A stretch of DNA of 64,000 bases. Origin: Heracleum sosnowskyi. Its lineage: Eukaryota > Streptophyta > Magnoliopsida > Apiales > Apiaceae. A program made the translations under genes and the position numbers. The stretch lies in contig CM061243.1 in NCBI GenBank assembly GCA_030848705.1, forward strand, positions 102,484,436 to 102,548,435, written 5' to 3'. The number at the start of each line of letters is the position of its first letter. The stretch's first letter is position 1. Shown here one piece after another: positions 1 to 10,623 of the stretch. The notes below the pieces were generated by a model. The model saw only the letters and a list, made by a program, of their open reading frames with translations, was not told the origin of the DNA and did not search any database.

Positions 1-593
1 TGTAACTATAAATTATATAATTAATTTTGGTAAATAGTTAATGATTATATATTCAATGGCTATGTAACTTGTGCCTTTGTAACTAAGTGCTCATGTTTTT
101 GTTAACTACAAAAATCTTGGAACTTGAAGTTCCTTTGACCAATTTCAAATACAATAATACCAAACGGGTTAATTATCTTGTTGATCACTAAAGTGTACCT
201 AAAATATCAAGTTGGTCACCAAACTGAAAATGGTCTCAATCAGGTCACTAAATTCGGCCACAGGGTACACTCTGCTAACTAAATAAATTTTTTTAGACGA
301 AAAATGATGATGTATTAAAAAAGATTGAATGTAATATTTAATGTAATGTTGATTGTATGGTAAGGAATTATAAATCAAGGAATTTAGAGTTACGTTGGGT
401 TAGATCGAAATAAACAAGGCCTAAATGTAATTAAGTAAATCACAACGTGATTTACCATACAATGTCTGCTGAAGATATTGCTGCATCAATACCAGCTTCT
501 AAAGAAAGTGCTAAGAGGAATATGTGGGCTTGTGAATTGTGATGCTCTCATAAGGGAAAAAAAACAATAATAACAACCTTTGAATTGGGAAAA
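1..593. other. Intergenic DNA and likely 3' flank of the kinase gene
   Basis: AT-rich sequence downstream of the minus-strand kinase stop codon, so its right part should hold the 3' UTR. A 26-codon open frame starts at 462 (+), but it has no partner exon and is not called. Around 180-270 there are phrases resembling worn ends of non-autonomous DNA transposons; no terminal repeat pair was found. Confidence 0.5.
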
Positions 594-3500
594 TTAGGAA
601 TGATCGATCATAAAGTCTTGTTGCACAAACATAATATCATCATAAGGGTTATAGAGATCATCCTCGTTTGGAGGCTCACTCTTGCTCCGTTCTGGCTTGC
701 TCATTGGCGCTTCTGCATCTTTTACCCTCTCATTTTCATTTTGTCTACTATGATTGTTTGGAGGATTGCTTGGGATACTCTTGGGAACCTCGTGAGTTAC
801 ACTATTTCCACTCTGAATCGATGCATTTTCTCGTCTCTGTGGTATCTGAACAGATTCGAGTATATCAACAACCTGGCTCATGATGGGCCTTCCTTTTGGG
901 TTTTGGCTAAGGCATTGATAAGCCAAATTTGCTACCTTTATGGCAGTTTTATTCGAGTATTGCCCTTCCATTCTCGGATCTAAAATTCTCAAAAGCTTCT
1001 TTTGATGGTTCAAGAGAGGCCGGGCCCACTCAACCAGATTATGTTCTCGGCTAGGTCGCCTCTTGTCCATAGCTTTCCTTCCTATCAACATCTCAAGTAG
1101 CACCACTCCAAAACCATAAATATCACTTCTGGCTGTCAAATGACCTGTGAGCAACATATAATGTCGCTGATATTAGATATATAAAATAAAACATGCATAA
1201 ACAAGGAACACTAGTCAGGCAAAGACATGTAAAAAGGAATGTGTTATGTAATCCCAATAAAAATTTCTATCATGTTCTATATCCACTCCACAATAACAAA
1301 ATCATTAGTTATTTCCATAATAGATAAAGTAACAACGATTAGAATCTTTGAAATAATATGCCTCTATTAGTGGTAAAAGAAACATTACTATATTACTCAC
1401 AAAGCAAGATAAAAGTATCTTTAATTATGAATCATGTTATATATATAGTGTTTGCTACATTCTTACTAAATGCTTACCTGTCATTACATATTCAGGAGCT
1501 GCATAACCATAAGTGCCCATAACTCGTGTTGATACATGAGTTTGATCTCCCATAGGTCCATCCTTTGCAAGTCCAAAGTCAGAAAGTTTTGCATTGTAAT
1601 GCTACATATTTAAGTTATATTGTTGTCATCAAAATTTATAAAGACTTCAAGGCTCATGTTCATTTATAAATAATAAGGTAATTATTAGGTAAAATAGCAT
1701 ATCCAACATGATTATGGTTGGCTGACTATATGTGAGTCGGAAAACACGTTTCCCAAAAATAACTATGAAGTCCTACGATAAAATATATCAATACTGCACA
1801 ACTAACCGCATCCAGCAATATGTTTGATGTCTTAAAATCCCGGTAGATGATAGATCTTTCTGCACCATGAAGAAAAGCGAGCCCTTTTGCAGCATCCAAA
1901 GAAATCTTTAACCTTCTCGCCCAAGTCATAGTAGCACTCACTCCTGTCAAAATGCACAGGCCAGATAGCTTTACACCATATGCCAATACCAGAAATGATA
2001 TTGCAAACTACGTTAATCACTCAGGAAAACATCTATTACCTTGAACCAAAGACCATTCACATTCTCATGTTAATTTATATTCCGTAATAAAATAATTATT
2101 TTCATTTCAACAATGCTAGTATAAATTCTAGGATATTAGAAAGGAATAGAAGAAAATTGTTCTTATATATTCGAAAATAATATAGCATGATTTACTTATC
2201 CAAAACACTTTGCTTGAGATCTTTATCTTCTCTAAAGACTATTTTTACTTCTAGTCTTACTAAAGCAAAAGTCTACACTTAAACGCACATGTCCATCGAA
2301 ATCATATCTATACACCAGATGTTTCTAAGAAGTTAAGAGAGTTATTGGGTGAGACACAAGGGAATAGGTAATATGGAAGTATGTCATGATTTACTGATTG
2401 AGATGGGACTTTTAACCCTGTTCCCCACATGATATGTAAATAACACTATATCAATTATGAAATTTCTTAAACTAAGTATAATGATTAAAGATGTGAGTCT
2501 GTGAATGAAAAGTAAATATATACATCAACAATACTATTGCAAAATAAGAAGTAAAAGCATTCTAATTCAACAAGTATAAACAATAAAAATCTATTCATCA
2601 TTTCGTCTAGTTTCGATTAGCATCTGTCACATACTTTGGAAAAGGTGATTTTCCAGGCTCCCAGATGCCATATATTCGTAGACCAGAAGCCTGTGATCAT
2701 CATCACAGCAGTACCCAATGAGCTTCACGAGATTAGGGTGTTCGAGCTGTCCCAAATAGTTCACTTCAGCCTGCAAAAGTACAAAACTGGTGTTTAAAAA
2801 CTAATGGAAATACTATTGCAAAACTGGTGCTAAACTAATTTACCAGCCATTCTCTGTCGCCTTGGATTCCTTCTGGATCAAGCTCCTTGATGGCAACTTC
2901 CGTTTTCTTGTAACCAGGCCTTACATTCTCATCTAAAACTCCTTTGTACACAATCCCAAATCCACCCTCCCCAAGAACTTGATCAGGGCGAAACCGCTTG
3001 GTGGCCAACCTCATCTCTTCATATGTAAAGATATCAAGATTACTATTTCCCGGATTCTGGCGAAGATCCCTGACATTCTTTGGTATCACCACAACACTAT
3101 TTGCTTTAGCAGTTCTATTTGATTCAGCAGACTTTGGGAAGGTAGAATTTGCATTGGTAGGAGCTACAACAACAACACGATCAGCTCCAACTGTAAACAA
3201 TGATGAAGGTTTAGGTCAGCACAATTACTATCCAGCCTGTAGCCTAGAAAATTTTTCTCAATTTAAAAGGAAAAAAAGTAAACAAACAATCCTCCAAATG
3301 GACCCCATTAACCACAGTTTTTAAGCCTTTCCTTCCACAATTCTATCACCGGCCTCTCACACCAATTCAGTGAGTTTGTTGTACCTTTAATTCAGTTCAA
3401 CAAAGTCAAAATAAAATTTTCTAAATTAAGCACACCACATGCAATATTCTTAAAAGTGAGTTTTTTTTTTTTGTAGCGCATGCATTTGAACTTCAACAAG

Positions 3501-4378
3501 CTCTAATTTCTTCACAGAGAAAATTGAGCTACTGGTGGGCCGGTGGCTAAGTTGTTGGCATTTTTTTTGTAAAGCAAGCACAGTTATTAAAGAGAGATCC
3601 TATTTCTTACCAGGTCTCAAACTCATTAGAAGGGGCAGCAAGGAGATAAACCGTTAGCACTAGGCTATCCTTGAATACTCATCACTTAGTATTAATTCTT
3701 TTTCTTTTTTGCTAAATCACTTAAATCATCTTCTCTGCTTTTGCTATATTACTTAATCCGTCTTTAACTGCAATATCCATTATGTTATTGCATTTGATAC
3801 ACTTCAGTTCCTTGAAAAAACATATTAATACATGGATTTAGGATAACAAAATTTATCAACTCCATCACTAAATTATCATATCGACAAGTGACAACTAAGA
3901 TGACACCGAATTCAAACGAAGGCAAAGCAAAATTTCGTAAGTGATATCATATTAAGTCCAAGTAACTACTGATCAGATGAAAATAAACAAAAACAAACCT
4001 ACCTCTTGTATCCCTCCCCCACAACATACGCAAACTTAACTTACTTAACTTCATCTCCACTGGCAGAAAATACTAAGTTAGAAAGTCTGTTTCCGTGAAG
4101 ACCCCCGCAACTTAACTAAAAGATACTAATAACCCCTTCCATAAATTGCAATACTTAATCACAACAAGTCTCGAAAATCAACATATAATCCATAATTCAA
4201 ATCATTCTCCCACAAATTCATAGAAGTGACACAACCCAGTCTAAAAGTAGTAGCAACATAAGAAAATAATACAAAAAACACTTCAAATTGTACCTGGATT
4301 CTTATTGAGAGACTGGCCATACTGCTGCTCCTGCCTTTGATATTGCTCATCTACTTCAGAACTGTAACAATTCCCCAT
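594..4378 (-). CDS. PBL17-like: Receptor-like cytoplasmic kinase, RLCK-VII / PBL17-like, six exons
   Basis: Ser/Thr protein kinase expected to act at the plasma membrane in receptor signalling. Exons on the minus strand: 4378-4294, 3190-2844, 2770-2635, 1943-1807, 1601-1478 and 1144-594. All introns are GT-AG, and the exons total 1380 nt, a clean frame of 459 codons plus stop. The N-terminus is MGNC, a typical N-myristoylation (Gly2) and palmitoylation (Cys4) signal. Kinase landmarks: glycine loop GEGGFG 102-107, catalytic Lys130 in VAIKEL, YRDFK with Asp225, DFG Asp243, activation segment ending in APE near 270-272. The catalytic loop reads RDFK where the family usually has RDLK, a conservative change. 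The C-terminal tail of about 100 residues is Ser/Pro/Asn-rich and probably disordered. The match to Arabidopsis PBL17 is by recalled family pattern (NVRDLRQ, IFTYEEM), not a search. The gene appears intact and functional. Confidence 0.93.
3461..3674 (-). mobile_element. Probable tRNA-derived SINE in kinase intron 1
   Basis: Read on the minus strand, 3667-3651 gives a box A-like stretch (TAGCCTAGTGCTAACGG) and about 30 nt later 3625-3610 gives a box B-like stretch (GAGTTTGAGACCTGG). These are the two internal RNA polymerase III promoter parts. About 150 nt further the unit ends in a 12-nt A run (T run at 3461-3472 on the plus strand). The order box A, box B, body, poly(A) is that of plant SINEs. 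I could not find a convincing target duplication, so boundaries are approximate. It has the same orientation as the host gene. Confidence 0.45.
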
Positions 4379-4723
4379 GAATCTCACCACTAGACACAAT
4401 CTTTTTTAGTTCATTTTAACTCTCCATCACTTCAGTTATAACAAAAAAAACATAAATATATTTTTTTCACTGAAATTCAAGATTCTTGAACTCGGGTAGT
4501 GATTAACAGCACAAAAATCACTGGTTTGGTCAGGAAAAGCAAGAAATCCAACTGGGAGTCCAAGATTTTTATGTGGGCTAACCCAAAATCAAAACTTTTT
4601 TGAGCCCAAATCGAATCAGGGTTACATTCAGTTTGAAATGTATGTATATTTGTATATTGCAGAGGGAGGCAAGTGTAACTGCAAAGTGGGGAAAGAGGAA
4701 TAGGTGTTTATTGGGAGAAGTTG
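4379..4723 (-). other. 5' UTR region of the kinase gene
   Basis: Sequence between the TATA-like element and the start codon, about 345 nt and AT-rich. It should contain the transcription start and leader. No upstream intron signal was recognised. Confidence 0.5.
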
Positions 4724-4733
4724 CTATATATAG
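4724..4733 (-). promoter_or_regulatory. TATA box candidate of the kinase gene
   Basis: CTATATATAG lies about 345 nt upstream of the start codon. It is self-complementary, so strand is assigned from the gene. Distance and sequence suit a plant core promoter, but AT-rich surroundings make chance matches likely. Confidence 0.45.
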
Positions 4734-6908
4734 ATGTTAAAGTCTTGTTTATGGACCCTTAATTTGAAATATTAAAAATTTAACTATAGAAATTTAAGAT
4801 CTACCCTAATAAATTAATATAATTTGGATGATGACATTTTAAAATTAATTATGCACACTTTATTTTATTTTAAATTCAATTACTCTTATCATTTACTTTA
4901 ATTTATAATTTTTATCGATTTGTTTGGTTAATCTTTCTCGAATTAACATTTCATTTATATTGAAATAATATATATGTCTATTCCTTAATTTATTATAATT
5001 TATTTTAGTTAAATTTGGTTTTTTGTGTTTTATATAAAAAATTTATATTTCTATGTATGCATTTTTCTTAATTCGAGTTTTCTTTTATATTTATGATAAT
5101 TATGGTGCATAAGATATATTTTTAAAGAATTTATCAAAAAAAATTATGAATGTTTTTTGAAAGATTTAGGTTTATGAAAAAAAGATAAAAGTAGTTTGAA
5201 ATTAAGTAATATTTGTGTTCAATTTGATCTAAAATATTACTAACAAATCAAGGATAAGTAAATAATATTTACATAAAAATGATGACAGCATAACATAATT
5301 TGGTCCCAAACATAATTAGGATGTGCATAAATAATATTAAGGTGGGCATATACCACCGCTAGATAATTTTAATTTTTTTTAAATATTAGACAGGTTAGTC
5401 ATTGAAATAATGAAAATTATCTTGAAATTTAGAAATGTATTGTATCTTATTTGATCGTTCGATTTAAGGAGCCAAGTTGTACAGACGAAAATTCCAAAAT
5501 ACAAGTCAACTAATCAGTCAATCTTACATCGGTGACTCGGTCTTTGCTTTTGCATTCAAGGGCCAACGCAACTTGGTCCCTTATTAAAATGGACAACTAT
5601 CATAAAAACTCGTGCAAGACACGAACCGTTAGCTTAGATTGTGATTTTAAATTAAACTATGTATTATCAATGTAATTTGACATATATGATTGTATATTTT
5701 TTATGTTCATAGAGTTTTTATTGTTATTGTTAATGTTATGATTATGTTGTATTTGCTTAAATATGTTGAAGTTTATAATTTGAAAACTAATACGAGTAGT
5801 TTTGATAAATCATGTCTGTTTTTAATTTTGTCGTGGATCATAGAATAGAATTAGAGTGTTCTATGGATGTTTTCTAATTAAGACGACATTTTTAAAATTA
5901 TAATCCTAAAAATTTTCTAGTTCTTCAAAAATGATGCATTCATTTAGTTAATCTCCGACAATATTCAAGGTAGAAACTAAATAGACTTTAAGATGTTGCA
6001 GTATGAGATGTAGGTTTTAGTACTGATTTTACTCAAAAGCCTTCCTAAATCTTCTAATACTCTACTTAGGCCTTGCGTTTTTCAGTTCTTAGAACTTTCT
6101 TTGTAACTCTTTTATGTCTTTTCTTCTGACCTCTTAATTTGAAGTATTTTTTACCTTTATTTCTCTTCCCCTGTTTGTTTGGAAGAATTGAAACACATCG
6201 AAATGGTACCAAACGTACTTAATAATATCGAAATGGTACCAAACGTACTTAATAACACATCAATTATGGCTGGATAATTTTTTTTTGCTTATATCATCGT
6301 AAGTTAAAATTGCTCATATGTCTTTTGAGTTATGTCCGTGTTTTGACAATGAATTCATCCTTTATTTTTTTTCAAAATACAACTTCATCCAGGAAAATAT
6401 CTTTACTAATTAAAACACGAGTCATTTTTCTAGCAATTAACATAAATTTCTATTATTTGCAGTTAATTTTTTTTTCTAGGTATGGTTGCACATTTTTTTT
6501 TATCTGTTACAGTGTACTTACTTTTATTTATATAGATAATTTTATTGATCAGAGACTATAATTTTAAATAACTCGGGTTGTATAATGTGATTTGATCTGA
6601 TCATAATGTATGATATGCAATATCATGTTTTTTTTAATTTGTTATAGACTATATATTTTAATCTGTTTATTGTTTACACAAATTATTATCAAAATTTTAG
6701 AATATATAATTCATTTAATTGTTTTGTTGTACTATCTATTTATTTTTATTATCTCATCTTTTACAATATTTTAACTCAAAACAAATAGTTTTTCATATGT
6801 GTTATTTATGTTTTTTAGTTATATATATATTGTATTATTAAAACCGAAACATTGAAAGTTTGATAGTCGGTCGGTACGGTTCTCATATTTTGATATTTGT
6901 ACTTTAAT
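4734..6908. other. AT-rich intergenic DNA
   Basis: No coding exon, RNA gene or recognisable transposon was seen here. The stretch is very AT-rich with long T runs. Its only clear structure is the 30-bp tandem duplication at 6197-6255. Confidence 0.6.
6197..6255. repeat. Two-copy 30-bp tandem repeat
   Basis: A 30-bp unit containing GAAATGGTACCAAACGTACT is present twice in direct succession (6197-6226 and 6227-6255) with no difference seen inside the copies. It is probably a recent replication-slippage duplication. Confidence 0.9.
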
Positions 6909-7233
6909 TGTTATTCCCAGACAATGAACCAAGATTGTAGATGGGGGGGGGTTGAATACAATCTTTGAAAACTTTTCAATTCTTGATAGTGAAAATATGA
7001 AAAAGAAAACAAGAACAGAAACACAAGTAAGATGATACAAGAATTAAAAATTCAGGTGGATTGTTTTTGTCCACTGGAGATATTTTTATTGAAAAATCTA
7101 TGTGATGTTTATGAATAAACACACAGCTGCAAGTACACAACTCTAGCTTCAGCAACTTACAAAGGATACTGCTTTGTGCTCTCTAAATTGCTCAAACTTG
7201 ATTTCTTAGTTCTAGAGTTATGCTGCTACTTGG

Positions 7234-7240
7234 TTATATA
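7234..7240 (-). promoter_or_regulatory. TATA box candidate in the LTR of element A
   Basis: TATATAA on the minus strand inside GGTTATATAACC. Element D has TATATAA in an equivalent context (ATATATAACCAAG), so this is the likely core promoter position of this LTR type. Confidence 0.55.
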
Positions 7241-7430
7241 ACCCAAATTTACAAAGATATTTGAACAGCTAATGATACAAAAAGTACATGTGTTTAGAAT
7301 CCTTGTTTCTCCATCCCGAGCAGTGGTCCGTGTTTGTAGATTGCCCTTCTTGGCTGATTGTCTTTTATGACATCGTTGTTTAGAATCCTTGTGCTCTGAC
7401 ATCGTTGTCCCTTTCACAAGTACATAGAGT

Positions 7431-7733
7431 ATCCGTAGAAGCTACTTGAGTTGTATCTGTTGACAGTTTCTTGATCAACCAGTACTGTTATCCGTAGACA
7501 ATACAGTGTCCATATCCGTAGAAGGCTAATCAAGCTATCCGTAGACAGTCAATTTCATGTATGCAGAATTACAAGGCATCGACTATTTACAATTAGCCTC
7601 CCTATTCTACATATCTATTGATAGTCAACATGACTCATTTAACCTATCAAGGCTACTTCAACTTCAATATCAGAAATACACAAGCATGTTACATTTAGTC
7701 TTATCCGTAGATAAGCTACCCATCTACGGATAC
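7431..7733 (-). repeat. Array of the family-A motif ATCCGTAGA in the LTR
   Basis: Six copies of TCCGTAGA or its complement lie at about 7431, 7490, 7514, 7537, 7704 and 7725. The last two are head-to-head and give a perfect 10-bp inverted repeat with a 10-nt loop. The same motif recurs in the ORF3 linker, the pol-ORF3 spacer and the pol linker of A. Confidence 0.85.
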
Positions 7734-7827
7734 TGCAATGGAAAATTATTCGTTATGGCTACATTTACTTGTACAATTTTTACTAAGTTAATTTGGTTAT
7801 CATCAAGAAACAACATAGTTCCTAACA

Positions 7828-7841
7828 ATCTCCCCCAATTT
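7828..7841 (-). promoter_or_regulatory. Polypurine tract of element A
   Basis: AATTGGGGGAGAT on the minus strand directly abuts the 3' LTR. It is the expected primer for plus-strand DNA synthesis and nearly the same as in C and D. Confidence 0.9.
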
Positions 7842-8002
7842 ATGCCTGGTTGAGAATCAGACATAAATTAAGAGTCTTGATGATAACAAAACCACTTTCA
7901 ACATATAGATAATAGCAGTAAAAATTGTGTCAAGCTACATGAATTGAAAATCAGAAGAGTAGAGATAGTTACATAGAGAGTGCTCTTCTAGACTGAGCAG
8001 AA

Positions 8003-8921
8003 TCAAATTCTTTTCTTCTCTCTTGGAGGTTGAACCTTCTGTCTCCCTTCCTTAGCATAATTTGCCTGGATTTGGTCTTGAAGCTTTCTGTAGAATGCAT
8101 CTTCTTCAACAATTTTTGGATCTAGCTTGCCTTGCAACCATCTAAGATACCTATTGCTGGCCTTAGACAGTTGATCTTCAATCCTGAAGAATCTTCTACA
8201 ACCCTTTTCATCCTTGAATTCCATCATCCAGTAAGGTTGAAGGTGGATTCTTTGTCCATTAAAAGGGATCTTCAGCTTCCTCGGCAAACAATCAGGAGAA
8301 CTCCAGCTGCTCCTAATTTCCTCAATCTTCTTTAACACAGCACTCCTGGAAGCCCCAGAAAATCCCTTTGTGTTTTTGAAGCCTGAAAAGAATTTCACCA
8401 AGGTAGAGTATCCTTCGTTCAGCACTTGTTGCAGGGGCCATGCTCTTACCTTCCCTCCTTTGTAGACAAAAGTTAGTCTTTCAGGCAAATCTCTGAACTT
8501 GTCTGTGCCTCTTATTTCACTAACTTCCTCAAGGAATAGATCCATGGTTGAGTACTCATGTATCTCTGCAATGTACAAAAAGTCTGCCTTGTTCTCAACT
8601 GGTTTGGCAACTTTTGGTGCAACATTAAGCTTGATTGGTCCCTGTTGAGCTTTCTTGACTAGTACCCTTTTCTTTGATATCTTTTATTTCTCAAATAAGA
8701 ACTTAGGGAATACTAGGTCTTCAAACTCAATAGGTTCTTCTTTAAACTCTACAGGAGTCCCATGGAAGGTGATTTGAGATTGAGTTGAAGCTGGGACAGG
8801 ATCTTCAAAGACAATCCTCCTCTGTGTATCTCTTTTCTCTTCTCCCTTCTCAAGAGAGACATGCCTATTTGATCTCTTCTTCCATCTAGGGGGGCTTGGA
8901 TTTAGGCACTGTATTCCTTCT
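8003..8921 (-). pseudogene. ORF3 of element A, C-terminal part (broken)
   Basis: Continues the ORF3 that is cut by element B; the reading frame runs on from 57001 across the insertion. A C-run near 8890 puts the frame out, giving an early TAG, and a TAA at 8684-8686 breaks it again. The final 191 codons (8578-8003) are open. They carry a module with Trp, Phe and Arg spacing (WMMEFKDEKGCRRFFRIEDQ) resembling the C-terminal module of the C/E ORF3. The end is basic (PPREKKRI). Element D stops before this whole domain. Function unknown; no membrane segment seen. Confidence 0.8.
8917..8921. repeat. Target-site duplication of element B, left copy (CTTCT)
   Basis: CTTCT immediately precedes the 5' LTR of B and is repeated at 56996-57000 after the 3' LTR. 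The ORF3 frame of element A joins across the two copies. Confidence 0.95.
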
Positions 8922-9494
8922 TAAAAGGCATATGTCTAGGCCTATTTGTAAACACCGAGGATTCTACTCAACTTTGATTAAGATGTAATAAGTAAATAAT
9001 AAAAATCCAATGTCACAAGAATCTCAGAAGATTATATCTGTCAAAGAATGAAGATTAAAGTCATCTACAGACTTGAAGTGATTCTACATTGAAAGAAGAT
9101 CAATTTGTTGATCAAGCCTCAGTGAAGTATTCAAGCTCGGTGGATTTATTAAATTGACAGAGATTTCAAGAGGTGACAACAAAAGATACTGGTTATAGAG
9201 TTCTTGAATGAGAAGGAAATGAATCACTGCTTAAAGTCAAACAGATAAAGAACAGACATTGTCGTTTGTCACTCATGAACCAGACCGTGCATTGAGTGTC
9301 AACGTACCAATATGTTTATTCATTATCTAAGTTTTAAGTGATTCTGAAATTAATTGAGAAGTCAACTAATTCTATTTATTCTCTTATAAATAATTAATAC
9401 TATTAAGTAAATTATTTATTAAATTAATTCTGTAAAGAATTAATTTAATACATAATTTATTTAGTTAATTATTTAAATTAGAATAAAAATGAAC

Positions 9495-9650
9495 TAGGAA
9501 GACTTAGATTTAAACTAGGAAGACTCTGTTTTTTGAACTAGGAAGACTCACAAGTGAGTCTTCTCGATTGTCTTCTTAATACATTCCTTGTCTTCCCAAA
9601 AGTCTTCTAAGGCTTATTGGATTGTTTTTCTGCTTGTCTTCCTAGTGCAA
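9495..9650 (+). repeat. Array of the family-B motif GGAAGACT / AGTCTTCC
   Basis: Repeated CTAGGAAGACT and its complement GTCTTCC in both orientations, several per 150 bp. The same array recurs in the 3' LTR (about 56255-56430) and in the pol-ORF3 spacer (51140-51420). None was noticed in the coding regions of B. Confidence 0.85.
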
Positions 9651-10011
9651 AATCTTATTCTGTCAAGTGGATTTGCACGTGGCTTACAAAAGAAAATGCA
9701 GTGGTATTAATACAAGGCAGAAGACAATTACTTTGAATTACACAAAACATCAAAGAAGAAAAACAGACAGAACCTTTCAACATTACATTTCTCAACTTTC
9801 TTCTTTATTTCTTCAACAGCAAAGCATTAACTTCTGCCAGAGAATTAATTCTTGTTAAGATCATAACATTTAATTCATAAGAACTGATTCTCTTGTACTG
9901 CTTTGTCTTTCTAGCGGATCATAATCCCTAGATTTTATATCGAACTACTTTTTAGTATTCGATCCTTTTTATTACAGAAATAGATAAATTCATGTCGAAT
10001 TTATTCTATAT

Positions 10012-10016
10012 ATGTT
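10012..10016. repeat. Target-site duplication of element C, left copy (ATGTT)
   Basis: ATGTT before the 5' LTR of C, repeated at 20878-20882. The uninterrupted LTR of B at the 3' end confirms the empty site. Confidence 0.95.
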
Positions 10017-10560
10017 TGTTAGATATAATTGCTGATGTTTGTTTATCAGTGTTTAAGCAACAGGTACTGATCAGAGTTTATCGGAAGCCGGTCAGAGTTT
10101 ATTTAAAGTCTGACAGGGTGAAGAGTTTAAAGGAAGCCGGTCAGAGTTTGGTAAAGTCTGACAGGATGAAAGTTGACTCAGCTGTCGGTGCAAAGATAAA
10201 GATTCTAGAAGCAATATATTCTGAAGATGGAAAGAAGCAGAATATATTGATACAGCTAAGGAGACTGGACAGAAGACTGAAGCAATCCTTAATTGATATC
10301 AATTGTATAGCTAATTTTTAGGAGTATCAATTAGATAAGGATTGTATGTAACTGTGTACTATATAAACACAGATAGGTTATCCCTAGAAGGGACGCGAAC
10401 ATTGAATATATTATTCTTGTAACCTAGTAGCTCTTTGTGATTCGTTAACATCATAAAGAGAGAAGATGTTAATATAAATACAGTTTTTGTTGATTCATAA
10501 ACTGTGTTATTTATTGTTATTCTCATACATACTTGATTATATTGTGTATTCGGCCTAACA
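10017..10560 (+). repeat. 5' LTR of element C (544 bp)
   Basis: Starts TGTTAGATATAATTGC and ends GGCCTAACA, followed by the primer binding site. TATAAA at 10362-10367 is the likely core promoter. The U3 part holds several copies of the family motif (CAGAGTTT, AGTCTGAC). An open frame inside the LTR is not conserved in E and is not a gene. Confidence 0.97.
10362..10367 (+). promoter_or_regulatory. TATA box of the element C LTR
   Basis: TATAAA in ACTATATAAACACAG. It is conserved at the same place in the 3' LTR (20679-20684) and in both LTRs of element E. Confidence 0.7.
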
Positions 10561-10562
10561 AT

Positions 10563-10575
10563 TGGTATCAGAGCC
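10563..10575 (+). promoter_or_regulatory. Primer binding site of element C (initiator tRNA-Met)
   Basis: TGGTATCAGAGCC two bases after the 5' LTR matches the complement of the 3' end of plant initiator tRNA-Met, the usual minus-strand primer of plant copia elements. Confidence 0.93.
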
Positions 10576-10623
10576 AAGGCTGTTTAATATATACAGTTTT
10601 ACGATTCAAACACAGTATTAATC

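Larger units (their letters stand above)
6909..7827 (-). repeat. 3' LTR of element A (919 bp)
   Basis: On the minus strand the LTR runs TGTTAGGAAC...GGGAATAACA and is preceded by a polypurine tract. Near its end it has the C9 tract after ATTCAA that also marks the LTRs of B and D. The second LTR is outside the window, so the boundary rests on the terminal TG/CA and likeness to D. It carries six copies of ATCCGTAGA, two of which form an inverted pair (7704-7713 and 7724-7733). Confidence 0.9.
8922..10016 (+). repeat. 5' LTR of element B, left part
   Basis: Matches the 3' LTR at 55685 onward, including the arrays of GGAAGACT/AGTCTTCC at 9495-9650. It is cut at 10016 by element C; the remaining 198 bp continue at 20883. 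Compared with the 3' LTR it lacks one motif-rich stretch, so the array length changes between copies. A TATAAA at 9385-9390 is a weak promoter candidate. Confidence 0.93.

Noticed and set aside
180..270. Possible worn end of a DNA transposon
   Set aside because: No terminal inverted repeat pair or target duplication could be found.
462..542. 26-codon frame beginning MSAEDIAASIP
   Set aside because: Too short, no exon partner or splice signals; kept only as a remark.
10000..10321. Open frame of about 100 codons in the LTR of C, repeated at 20333-20638
   Set aside because: It lies in the LTR, is identical only because the LTRs are near-identical, and is not open in the LTRs of sister element E.
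10563..10575. tRNA-like match after the LTR
   Set aside because: It is a primer binding site complementary to a tRNA 3' end, not a tRNA gene.
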